Of a stretch of 23,475 nucleotides of DNA, positions 10,709-19,728 are shown piece after piece. The stretch covers positions 1 through 23,475 of the forward strand of contig MGRR01000064.1 in assembly GCA_001798265.1 (NCBI GenBank), in the 5' to 3' direction. Source of the DNA: Deltaproteobacteria bacterium RIFCSPHIGHO2_12_FULL_43_9. Its GTDB lineage: Bacteria; Bdellovibrionota; O2-12-FULL-43-9. Below the pieces are notes generated by a model. The model was not told the origin of the DNA and searched no databases. It saw only the letters and a list, made by a program, of their open reading frames with translations. Made by a program: the position numbers and the translations under genes. How positions within the stretch are numbered: the stretch's first letter is position 1; each line of letters begins with the position of its first letter.

Positions 10709-12286
10709 CTATGTCCTGATATTTACTTTCCTAGAAATGGAATCTGTCTTATTAAATAGATACTGTTGAAGAATAGTAAGTATACTATTAACCAGCATAT
10801 ACAGATTAAGACCCGCGGGCAAAAAGAGCATAAGAAATGTAAAGACTATCGGCATCATTACCATCATCTTTTTTTGAATCGGGTCCATGGTTGATGGTGT
10901 CATTTTCTGTTGAACTACCATTAACAGACCCATTGCGATCGGGGTAATAAAATATGGATCCTTGGATGAGAGATCGTGTATCCACCCAAAAAATGGCGCG
11001 TGAAATAACTCTACGGAAGAATAAAGTACACGATAAAGGGCAAAAAATATTGGCATCTGGAATAGAAGGGGGAGACATCCTCCCATAGGACTAACATTAT
11101 TTGTCTTCATCAAATTGATCATCTCTTTGTTTAATCTTTCTTTGTCCTCCTTATGCTGATCCTTTATGGCCTGAATCTGCGGTTGAATTCTTTGCATTTC
11201 ACGCATCGATTTTAGACTTTTCTGAGATAGGGGGTAGAAAAGAAGTTTAATAAGAATCGTTAATAGAATTATTGCTATCCCATAGTTATGAAAATATCTG
11301 TAGAACAGATTCAATAGCTTCAAAAGCGGAATGGCGAAGATTCCAAACCAACCCAAATCTATTGCCTTGTTTAAGTCGTGCCCTGCAATTTCCAGCTGTT
11401 TTAGAAGTTTTGGGCCAAAATAAGCTTTAGCCTTCAAAACTATCTCTGCATTTTTTTCTGGAAAAGCTTGAAGGTAGCTCAAAATGGCGAGCTTTTCTCC
11501 TGCTATCATTCCCCTGATTTCAACAGGTTCATTATCAGATTCAGGTATTATCGCTGTTAGAAAATATTTTGAATCAAACGCTATCCAGCCATATAGCTTT
11601 TTTTGCACTATTGGAGCCGACAAATCTTTTGCAGGTATTCTTTCTGCCTTTCCTGAAGAATAGGTAACCATCATGTTTTCCTGGGCGCCAGGATTAAACA
11701 TGCTTGGTTTCTGCCCAGAAGTAGTAACATCGCTCAGGATTAAACCGATGTTTGAAGGGGAATTTTTACTTTTTGTTTTAATTACCGTTTCTATTTCAAA
11801 CTCATACCGCTCTTTCGTGAATAAAAATCTTTTTATTATTGTTTTTTTCGAATCCTCAAATATAAATTCGAGAATATTGTTTTCATTTTTCACTACTTTA
11901 AATGGTAATACAGGCAACTTTTGCCAATCTGGATCGGTCGAATAGAGCGAAAGGGGCATAGAAATACCCTGTTCTTCCGCTATAAGATTGATGGGGAGAG
12001 GGTTTTTCCTGGAGCCTACGTTATATTTAACAAGAGAAAAAGATTTAAGAGATGCTCCTTTTGTAGAAAAAACCGCAGTAAAAAGAGGGTGCCTGAACTC
12101 TACATCTTCTCCCTTAAACGCTTCTTCTGAAGGCGGGTTTATTGTTTCTTCGATTTTACTAACTACCTCTTGTTTCTTTACCGTCTCAGTTTTTTCTTTT
12201 TCCTTATGCGGGGGTCTTATCGCAGATTGCCAGAGATAGAGAATCCCGAGGCAGAGAATAAAGGCTAAAAGGGTTCTTTTTTCCAC
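10709..12286 (-). CDS. yidC: Membrane protein insertase YidC
   Basis: Inserts and folds inner-membrane proteins, alone or with SecYEG. The 525 residues show an N-terminal membrane anchor (about 5-21), a large periplasmic domain (about 55-320) that marks the Gram-negative form, then the conserved insertase core with its membrane helices, including the MGGCLPLLFQMPIFFALYRV segment. The hydrophilic-groove residue that is Arg366 in E. coli is aligned with Lys347 here (TILIKLLFYPL). The start is GTG at 12286, with GGAG 5 bases upstream; an overlapping ATG at 12288 is out of frame. It lies 2 bases after yidD, in the standard rpmH-rnpA-yidD-yidC order. Confidence 0.97.
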   Translation of the reverse strand: MEKRTLLAFILCLGILYLWQSAIRPPHKEKEKTETVKKQEVVSKIEETINPPSEEAFKGEDVEFRHPLFTAVFSTKGASLKSFSLVKYNVGSRKNPLPINLIAEEQGISMPLSLYSTDPDWQKLPVLPFKVVKNENNILEFIFEDSKKTIIKRFLFTKERYEFEIETVIKTKSKNSPSNIGLILSDVTTSGQKPSMFNPGAQENMMVTYSSGKAERIPAKDLSAPIVQKKLYGWIAFDSKYFLTAIIPESDNEPVEIRGMIAGEKLAILSYLQAFPEKNAEIVLKAKAYFGPKLLKQLEIAGHDLNKAIDLGWFGIFAIPLLKLLNLFYRYFHNYGIAIILLTILIKLLFYPLSQKSLKSMREMQRIQPQIQAIKDQHKEDKERLNKEMINLMKTNNVSPMGGCLPLLFQMPIFFALYRVLYSSVELFHAPFFGWIHDLSSKDPYFITPIAMGLLMVVQQKMTPSTMDPIQKKMMVMMPIVFTFLMLFLPAGLNLYMLVNSILTILQQYLFNKTDSISRKVNIRT

Positions 12287-12288
12287 AT

Positions 12289-12510
12289 TTACTCCTCTAA
12301 CCGTGGCAGCGGATCAAGGCCATTTCCACCAAATGGATTACATCTTAAAATGCGCTTAATTGTGAAAAAAATAGCCCTAAAAAAGCCGAATCTTAAAAAA
12401 GCACTTTTGGAATATTCGGAACAAGACGGATAATATCGGCAGGAAGGAATTATGAATGGGCTTATAATCTTTTGATATGTATTAATTAATATAATAATAA
12501 TTTTATTCAT
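12289..12510 (-). CDS. yidD: Membrane protein insertion efficiency factor YidD
   Basis: Small membrane-associated protein (73 residues) that assists YidC-dependent insertion. The family cysteine pattern is clear: PSCRYYPSCSEYSKSA, then RILRCNPFGGNGLDPLP. It begins with an ATG overlapping the rnpA stop by 8 bases and ends 2 bases before the yidC start, so all three are probably translated together. Its length is normal for the family. Confidence 0.95.
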   Translation of the reverse strand: MNKIIIILINTYQKIISPFIIPSCRYYPSCSEYSKSAFLRFGFFRAIFFTIKRILRCNPFGGNGLDPLPRLEE

Positions 12511-12826
12511 TAAATTCGTTCCCTATACTTTTATCCAGGGTTTTTTTTAATTCATCAAAAGTTATATTTAACATTTTTTCTTTAGCTACAATAAATATCT
12601 TTTTTTTATCAATTTTTTCCCTTAGGTAGTGGATATATTCCCTTAAAAGCCGTTTGGCGCGATTTCTCTTGACAGCATTACCAAGCTTTTTCTTTGCGGC
12701 TACACACCATTTTGGTCCCGCAGGTGTATCATCGATATAAACATGTGCCACCTTAGAAGGGTAAAAGCGCCCATTGTGAAAAAGCTGACTAATTTCACGC
12801 GAAGAGAGCTTGGATGTTCTTGCTAT
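12503..12826 (-). CDS. rnpA: Ribonuclease P protein component (start codon unresolved)
   Basis: Protein subunit of RNase P, which assists the RNA in 5' maturation of tRNA. The RNA-binding signature is clear ([21 protein letters not shown]). The first standard start in this frame is GTG at 12751, but that would give only 82 residues and cut away the conserved N-terminal part. The same frame upstream encodes [20 protein letters not shown], which matches the usual RnpA N-terminus. No ATG, GTG or TTG lies in frame before it. Candidates are ATA at 12826, overlapping the rpmH TAG, or ATT at 12883 behind GGGAGG. The frame stays open back to 12982, through all of rpmH. The gene identity is firm; the 5' end shown is an inference from homology. 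Confidence 0.85.
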   Translation of the reverse strand: MARTSKLSSREISQLFHNGRFYPSKVAHVYIDDTPAGPKWCVAAKKKLGNAVKRNRAKRLLREYIHYLREKIDKKKIFIVAKEKMLNITFDELKKTLDKSIGNEFNE

Positions 12827-12972
12827 TTTTCGGCTATCTGCACAATCAAAACTTTGCGCCCCTTGGCCCGCCTTCGTCTTAATACATTCCTCCCGCCGGT
12901 AGTAGACATTCTTGCCCGGAAACCATGGGTTCTCTTTCTGGAGACTTTGCTTGGCTGGTAGGTTCTCTTCAC
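12823..12972 (-). CDS. rpmH: 50S ribosomal protein L34
   Basis: Small basic protein of the large ribosomal subunit, 49 residues: it begins [20 protein letters not shown], continues with the conserved [17 protein letters not shown] and ends at TAG (12823-12825). The start is GTG at 12972 with a GGGGGAG ribosome site 4 bases upstream. The family is normally 44-50 residues. It is the first gene of the minus-strand operon and diverges from dnaA. Its whole length is overlapped by an open frame continuous with rnpA. Confidence 0.96.
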   Translation of the reverse strand: MKRTYQPSKVSRKRTHGFRARMSTTGGRNVLRRRRAKGRKVLIVQIAEK

Positions 12973-13001
12973 CTTTCTCCCCCTAAGTTTATAAGCCCTC
13001 A

Positions 13002-13031
13002 TTTCTATCGATTATATTCAATTTTTGTCAA
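13002..13031 (-). promoter_or_regulatory. Putative rpmH promoter
   Basis: On the minus strand a perfect TTGACA (13026-13031) is followed 18 bases later by TAGAAA (13002-13007). A perfect TATAAT (13011-13016) lies only 9 bases after TTGACA, too close to pair with it. The elements lie 30-60 bases before the rpmH GTG. Prediction from sequence only. Confidence 0.45.
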
Positions 13032-13058
13032 GTTCCGGTTTATCCAACATGTTACTCC

Positions 13059-13087
13059 TTGCAACGAAAATTTTGCTCTGATACTCT
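13059..13087 (+). promoter_or_regulatory. Weak candidate dnaA promoter
   Basis: TTGCAA (13059-13064) and TACTCT (13082-13087) are 17 bases apart, 50 bases before the dnaA ATG. Both hexamers match the sigma-70 consensus only in part. A DnaA-box-like TTATCCAAC lies just upstream (13040-13048), with two mismatches. The 164-base rpmH-dnaA gap shows nothing stronger on the plus strand. Confidence 0.25.
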
Positions 13088-13136
13088 TTTTCAAGTTTTT
13101 TATTATTTTGAGTACCTTCTCTTTAGCGTTAGGCAT

Positions 13137-14522
13137 ATGGCTCAAGACATTTGGATAAAAGCACTGGCGGGCATTAAACAGAGAATCAACGATCAAGGTT
13201 TTAAGACATGGATCGATCCTTTAAAGGCCCTGAGATTGGAAGGAGATGAAATCGAGATATCTGTCCCTAATGTCTTTTTTGTTGAATGGATTAATGAACA
13301 ATATCTCGATATTCTTAAGGAAGAAATAGCCCGTATAATTAACAGAAACCTGGAGATCAGATTCTTAGTTGAAGATGTAGTTCCACTCCAAAATAATCTC
13401 TTGAAAAAAGCGATCGAAAAAAATGAAAAGCTTGAAGCTAGGGAAAATTCAGGGGGTGTAAAAACTTCCGAAATTACCCCTCCTGCGCTTAAGCCCTATG
13501 GAGAACAACTGAACCCCAAATATTCGTTTGATAATTTTGTTGTCGGTTCCAGCAATCAGTTCGCTCATGCAGCTGCTTATTGTGTTGCCGAACAGCCAGG
13601 AAATACCTACAATCCCTTGTTCATATTTGGCGGGGTGGGGCTGGGAAAAACCCACCTTCTGAATGCCATAGGTAGTCAGATCTTAAGAAAAAATCCAAGA
13701 ACACGAATATTTTATTTACCCGCAGAAAAGTTCGCAAACGAACTCATAAATTCAATCCGGTATGAGAAAATGGAGCAGTTCCGGGGTAAATATCGTGATC
13801 ATCTTGATGTGCTGCTAATGGATGATATTCAATTTATTGCTGGTAAAGAGAGAACAATGGAGGAATTTTTTCATACGTTTAATTCCTTGTATGGATCCCG
13901 AAAGCAGATAGTTGTCACTAGTGATAAATTTCCCAAAGATATACAGGGACTCGAAGAGCGCCTGCAGACAAGATTCGGTTGGGGATTAATTGCCGATATC
14001 CAGCCTCCTGAAATGGAAACAAGGTTGGCCATTCTAAAGACAAAGGCAGAGCTGGAAGATATTTATCTTCCGGAAGATGTTGCTATGTTTTTAGCTTCAC
14101 ATATAAAATCTAACATCAGGGAATTAGAGGGTTCTCTCATTAGAATAGGGGCTTTCTCATCATTAACCGGCATGGAGATAAGTGTAGATCTAGCCAAAGA
14201 GGTTTTAAATAAAATTCTTCAGGAAGAGGGGGAGGAGATAACAGTTGAAGGCATTCAAAAAGCGGTTTCCGCACATTTTGACATTAAGCTAATTGATTTA
14301 AAGAGCCAAAAAAAGCTCAAAATTCTATCTCTTCCCCGACAAATAGCTATGTTTTTAACCAGAAAATATACTAAGAAATCATTTCCTGACATTGGAAAGG
14401 CATTTGGAGGAAAGGATCATTCTACGGTGATTCATGCGGTAAACAAAATCGAAGCGTCTCTGAAAGAGGATCTATTAATAAAACAACATGTAGATGCTAT
14501 TGCCAGAAGAATAGGCAAATAA
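13137..14522 (+). CDS. dnaA: Chromosomal replication initiator DnaA
   Basis: AAA+ initiator that binds DnaA boxes in oriC, melts the origin and helps load helicase. From the ATG at 13137 it has 461 residues. A TTG at 13059 would add 26 residues that do not resemble DnaA, while MAQDIWIKALAGIKQRI fits domain I. Domain I is about 1-80, the linker about 85-125, and the AAA+ domain has Walker A GGVGLGKT (165-172), Walker B LLMDD (226-230) and the arginine-finger region LEERLQTRFGWGL. The domain IV signature KAFGGKDHSTVIHA (421-434) reads the boxes. Only a weak AGG precedes the ATG. The stop is followed at once by DnaA-box repeats. Confidence 0.98.
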   Translation: MAQDIWIKALAGIKQRINDQGFKTWIDPLKALRLEGDEIEISVPNVFFVEWINEQYLDILKEEIARIINRNLEIRFLVEDVVPLQNNLLKKAIEKNEKLEARENSGGVKTSEITPPALKPYGEQLNPKYSFDNFVVGSSNQFAHAAAYCVAEQPGNTYNPLFIFGGVGLGKTHLLNAIGSQILRKNPRTRIFYLPAEKFANELINSIRYEKMEQFRGKYRDHLDVLLMDDIQFIAGKERTMEEFFHTFNSLYGSRKQIVVTSDKFPKDIQGLEERLQTRFGWGLIADIQPPEMETRLAILKTKAELEDIYLPEDVAMFLASHIKSNIRELEGSLIRIGAFSSLTGMEISVDLAKEVLNKILQEEGEEITVEGIQKAVSAHFDIKLIDLKSQKKLKILSLPRQIAMFLTRKYTKKSFPDIGKAFGGKDHSTVIHAVNKIEASLKEDLLIKQHVDAIARRIGK

Positions 14523-14524
14523 TC

Positions 14525-14584
14525 AACCCTGTGGATAACCCTGTGGATAACCCTGTGAATTCGCTGTGGATGAAGTGTTGATAA
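14525..14584 (-). repeat. Left phased DnaA-box array
   Basis: Three tandem copies of the 12-mer AACCCTGTGGAT (14525-14560, the third with G to A) begin right after the dnaA stop. Box starts fall at 14530, 14542, 14554, 14565 and 14576, spaced 12, 12, 11 and 11 bases, about one helical turn each. The first two are perfect boxes, the third is degenerate, and the last two have one mismatch. Confidence 0.85.
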
Positions 14585-14827
14585 AAAACCTATCAACTTT
14601 CTATCAACACAAAATCCACAGGTTTGTCCACAAGACTTTATCAAATAATAATACCAAGTTAAGTGAGTTATCCACAGATATGATATTTTAGACTAATATT
14701 TAATCACCAAAAAATATGCCCGTGCTTTATGCAAACCTGTGGATTGAATAGTTTTTGCCAATTAAATATACACAAAAACAAAGAGAAATCTATTTTAACC
14801 TGTTCACTGTGGTGAAAACCAAACCCC

Positions 14828-14872
14828 TGTGGATAAACCTGTGGATAAGGCTGTGGTTTTCTTTGTGGATAG
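14828..14872 (-). repeat. Right phased DnaA-box array
   Basis: TGTGG-type boxes start at 14828, 14840, 14852 and 14864, exactly 12 bases apart. The first two are perfect TGTGGATAA, the third keeps only TGTGG plus one more base, and the fourth is TGTGGATAG. The orientation is the same as in the left array. Confidence 0.82.
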
Positions 14873-14881
14873 ATTATGGTT

Positions 14882-14909
14882 AACTCCTCCATCAACAGTT
14901 TGAGGAGTT
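14882..14909. repeat. Inverted repeat in oriC
   Basis: AACTCCTC (14882-14889) and GAGGAGTT (14902-14909) are perfect 8-base arms around a 12-base loop. No T-run follows, so it does not look like a typical terminator. Its place between the right box array and the dnaN-side boxes may be structural. Function unknown. Confidence 0.6.
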
Positions 14910-14974
14910 TATTAACATTTTATCCATAGAGTTATGCACAGCAAAATTTGTGGAATTTCCTGTGGTTAAGTGGG

Positions 14975-15028
14975 TTATCCACAAATCCACAGGCACTACT
15001 ACTACTACTATATTTATATATTATTAGC
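14975..15028 (+). promoter_or_regulatory. DnaA-trio unwinding element (basal unwinding system)
   Basis: A perfect box TTATCCACA (14975-14983) overlaps a near-box AAATCCACA (14983-14991), followed by a short GC spacer (GGC) and five ACT/CTA triplets (14995-15010), then the AT-rich run TATATTTATATATTATTAG. On the complementary strand the triplets read 3'-GAT-5', the known DnaA-trio that binds single-stranded DNA during opening. Order and spacing match the Bacillus unwinding module beside dnaN. Confidence 0.8.
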
Positions 15029-15068
15029 TTTTAGAAGTAGTATAGTAGCTAAAAATAAGGAGATTAAG

Positions 15069-16187
15069 ATGGAATTCTATATTGGAAAAGCAGAACTATT
15101 AAGGGGATTATATAGAGCCCAAAGTATTGTAGAAAAAAGAAACGCGATGCCAATTTTAGCTAACGTTCTTTTAGAAGCAACTAATGAAAGGCTTAAAATA
15201 TTAGCTACAGATCTTGAGGTGGGTATTTATGATACTTATGAAGCTAAAATAATAATACCAGGTAAAATTACTATAGGGGCAAAACAACTCTATGAAATAG
15301 TAAGGGAATTACCTGAAGCTTTAATCCATATCAAAGCTAGAGAAAATCACTGGATAACACTTACCAGTCAAAAAGCAGTTTTTAACATAGTGGGACTCAG
15401 CGCAGAAGACTATCCCGCGATAATAGATTTTAACCAAAAGAAGTTTGTTCCTATCCCAGCAACTACTATAAAGGATATGATCGAAAAAACCATATTTTCT
15501 ACATCGAATGATGAAACAAGATATCATCTAAATGGGGTTTATTTCTCGAAAATAAAGGAGAGCGGGAAGAGCAACGTAAGAATGATAGCAACAGACGGAC
15601 ATAGACTATCCTTAATAGATAAACCATTGGAAATAGATGAAACATTAAAAGTAGATAAGGGGGTAATTCTTCCTAAAAAAGGATTACATGAATTAAAGAA
15701 GTTGCTAGAAGAAGATCAAGGGGATTTCGAAATAGCGATAGAAGAAAATCATGCCATCTTTAAAAAAGAGCCCTTAGTGCTTTTTATGCGATTGATTGAT
15801 GGAGAATACCCAGATTGTAAACAGGTAATCCCAAAGAACAACAAAAAAAGAATAGTGGTCAAGAGAGAGGAGTTTCTCCACTCCTTAAAAAGGATATCAT
15901 TGCTATCAAATGAGAAATCTAAAGGAGTAAAATTCTCAATTCAACCAGGAATGATGAAAATATCCTCAAATCATCCGGAATTAGGGGAAGCAAACGAAGA
16001 ACTAATGGTAGATTATCAAGGGGAAGAAATAGAGATTGGTTTTAATGCTAAATATTTCATGGATATACTTAATGTCATGGATTCTGAAGAAGTATCTTTA
16101 GAACTAGATGGAAAATTGAGTCCGGGTGTTATTAAATCTAACAAGGATCAGTCTTATACCTGCGTGGTAATGCCTATGCGAATTTAG
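15069..16187 (+). CDS. dnaN: DNA polymerase III sliding clamp (beta subunit)
   Basis: Ring-shaped processivity clamp for DNA polymerase III, also a platform for mismatch repair and Hda-type regulation. It has 372 residues from the ATG at 15069, which has AAGGAG 6 bases upstream. A GTG at 14970 would extend the frame through oriC and code for a run of tyrosines, so it is rejected. The N-terminus MEFYIGKAELLRGLYRAQ, the internal LNGVYF and IATDGHRLSL segments and the C-terminal MPMRI fit the three-domain clamp. It ends two bases before recF. Confidence 0.98.
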   Translation: MEFYIGKAELLRGLYRAQSIVEKRNAMPILANVLLEATNERLKILATDLEVGIYDTYEAKIIIPGKITIGAKQLYEIVRELPEALIHIKARENHWITLTSQKAVFNIVGLSAEDYPAIIDFNQKKFVPIPATTIKDMIEKTIFSTSNDETRYHLNGVYFSKIKESGKSNVRMIATDGHRLSLIDKPLEIDETLKVDKGVILPKKGLHELKKLLEEDQGDFEIAIEENHAIFKKEPLVLFMRLIDGEYPDCKQVIPKNNKKRIVVKREEFLHSLKRISLLSNEKSKGVKFSIQPGMMKISSNHPELGEANEELMVDYQGEEIEIGFNAKYFMDILNVMDSEEVSLELDGKLSPGVIKSNKDQSYTCVVMPMRI

Positions 16188-16189
16188 AG

Positions 16190-17278
16190 ATGACTTTAAA
16201 CGAAATAGCTCTAAAGAATTTTAAAAACTATAAAGAAGAAGAGATTAAATTAGATCGCCAAATAACACTTCTTTGCGGAAATAATGGCTCTGGTAAAACC
16301 AACCTTTTAGAGGCCATCTACTATCTACAAACCTTAAAAACACTTCGCCAGGCAGAGCTAATTCAATGGGGAACACCGGAAGGGGCTATACTAGCCACTA
16401 AAATAGAAGAGGAAAGACCAATAAAATATTCAATCCTTATCTCTAACAACGAACGAATACTGAAAATAGGGGAAAAGAGCATAAAAAGGGTAGAAGAGTT
16501 TTTAAAAGGAAGTTCGATAGTAGCATTTCTTCCACATCACCTGTGGATAATTAAAGGGGGGCCACTTTTAAGAAGGGAATATCTTGATAGAGCAATATTC
16601 AATGGTAATTTCAACTACTTACATATCATCAAAGAATACAGGAGAATATTAAAGCAACGCAATGCTTCCATTAGACAGTTGGTAAATTCAACAGATAAGG
16701 AGGTGTGGGATAGACAGCTAATAAAATCGGCAATTCTTGTCATAAAAGAGAGGCAAGAATTTATAAAAAAAATTGCACCATTAGTCACAGAGATATATAG
16801 TTCTCTATCTGCTACTAAAGATATCCTTACGCTTTCGTATGATATGTCTAGGGATGCAATAGTAGAAGGGGATGATGTTGCTATTCAAGGATATGCCAAG
16901 CTTCGCAGAATAGCCCAGGAAGAGAGATTTAGACAGTATTCATTATGGGGGCCTCATCGACATGATTTAAAGATTTTATTAAACGGTTATCCTCTTGGTG
17001 TTGCGGGATCTCAAGGAGGACAACGATTAGGGATAATAGCGCTAAAATTGGCCGAAATAGAACTATTGAAGCAAAAGGGTGTAATTCCGTTGATTCTCTT
17101 GGATGATTTGGCTTCAGAGCTCGACCCCATTCGCCGCTCATTGATATTGTCCTGTCTGCGGGGAAGCCAGCATCAAATAGTGTTAACAACTTGCGACCCT
17201 GGTCAGTGGGCATTTAAGGATGCTAAAACAGTGACCAAATATTATATTGTTGATGGGAAAATTAAGACTATTTTCTAA
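16190..17278 (+). CDS. recF: DNA replication and repair protein RecF
   Basis: SMC-like ATPase of the RecFOR gap-repair pathway, which loads RecA at single-strand gaps. The 362-residue protein has Walker A GNNGSGKT (30-37), the GPHRHDL segment, the ABC-type signature SQGGQRLGIIALKLAE, and Walker B LILLDDLASELD. The ATG at 16190 follows the dnaN stop by 2 bases with no clear ribosome site, so translation is probably coupled. A perfect DnaA box TGTGGATAA (16542-16550) lies inside its coding sequence. Confidence 0.97.
   Translation: MTLNEIALKNFKNYKEEEIKLDRQITLLCGNNGSGKTNLLEAIYYLQTLKTLRQAELIQWGTPEGAILATKIEEERPIKYSILISNNERILKIGEKSIKRVEEFLKGSSIVAFLPHHLWIIKGGPLLRREYLDRAIFNGNFNYLHIIKEYRRILKQRNASIRQLVNSTDKEVWDRQLIKSAILVIKERQEFIKKIAPLVTEIYSSLSATKDILTLSYDMSRDAIVEGDDVAIQGYAKLRRIAQEERFRQYSLWGPHRHDLKILLNGYPLGVAGSQGGQRLGIIALKLAEIELLKQKGVIPLILLDDLASELDPIRRSLILSCLRGSQHQIVLTTCDPGQWAFKDAKTVTKYYIVDGKIKTIF
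16542..16550 (-). promoter_or_regulatory. Perfect DnaA box inside recF
   Basis: TGTGGATAA, the complement of TTATCCACA, encodes part of HLWIIKGG of RecF. It is 1.5 kb from the dnaN end of oriC. It may bind DnaA, or may be chance. Confidence 0.45.
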
Positions 17279-17298
17279 CTTTTTAATGGCGAAAATAA

Positions 17299-19719
<2,421 letters not shown>

Positions 19720-19728
19720 GGAGAATAT

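Larger units (their letters stand above)
14523..15068. other. oriC: Chromosomal replication origin oriC
   Basis: Non-coding 546 bases between dnaA and dnaN, the commonest place for bacterial oriC. Perfect TTATNCACA boxes: plus strand at 14668-14676, 14932-14940 and 14975-14983; minus strand at 14530-14538, 14542-14550, 14828-14836 and 14840-14848. One-mismatch boxes include 14565-14573, 14576-14584, 14624-14632, 14766-14774, 14864-14872, 14920-14928 and 14961-14969. AT-rich stretches lie at about 14640-14720 and 15010-15060. Boxes left of centre mostly point one way and those near dnaN the other. The region has no gene. Confidence 0.96.

Noticed and set aside
13011..13031. TTGACA and TATAAT 9 bases apart before rpmH as one strong promoter
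   Set aside because: A 9-base spacer is too short for sigma-70; TAGAAA at 18 bases was used instead, with low confidence.
13059..13136. 26-residue N-terminal extension of DnaA from TTG 13059
   Set aside because: The added residues do not match DnaA domain I; MAQDIWIKALAGI is the expected start.
14803..14816. Small palindrome TTCACTGTGGTGAA in oriC
   Set aside because: Only 5-base arms; too short to call a separate element in a region rich in TGTGG repeats.
14882..14909. Inverted repeat as the dnaA transcription terminator
   Set aside because: It lies 360 bases after dnaA and no T-run follows the stem; recorded only as a repeat.
14970..15068. N-terminal extension of dnaN from GTG 14970 through the origin
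   Set aside because: It would encode a tyrosine run from the ACT triplets and does not resemble DnaN. The ATG at 15069 has a good ribosome site and the normal N-terminus.
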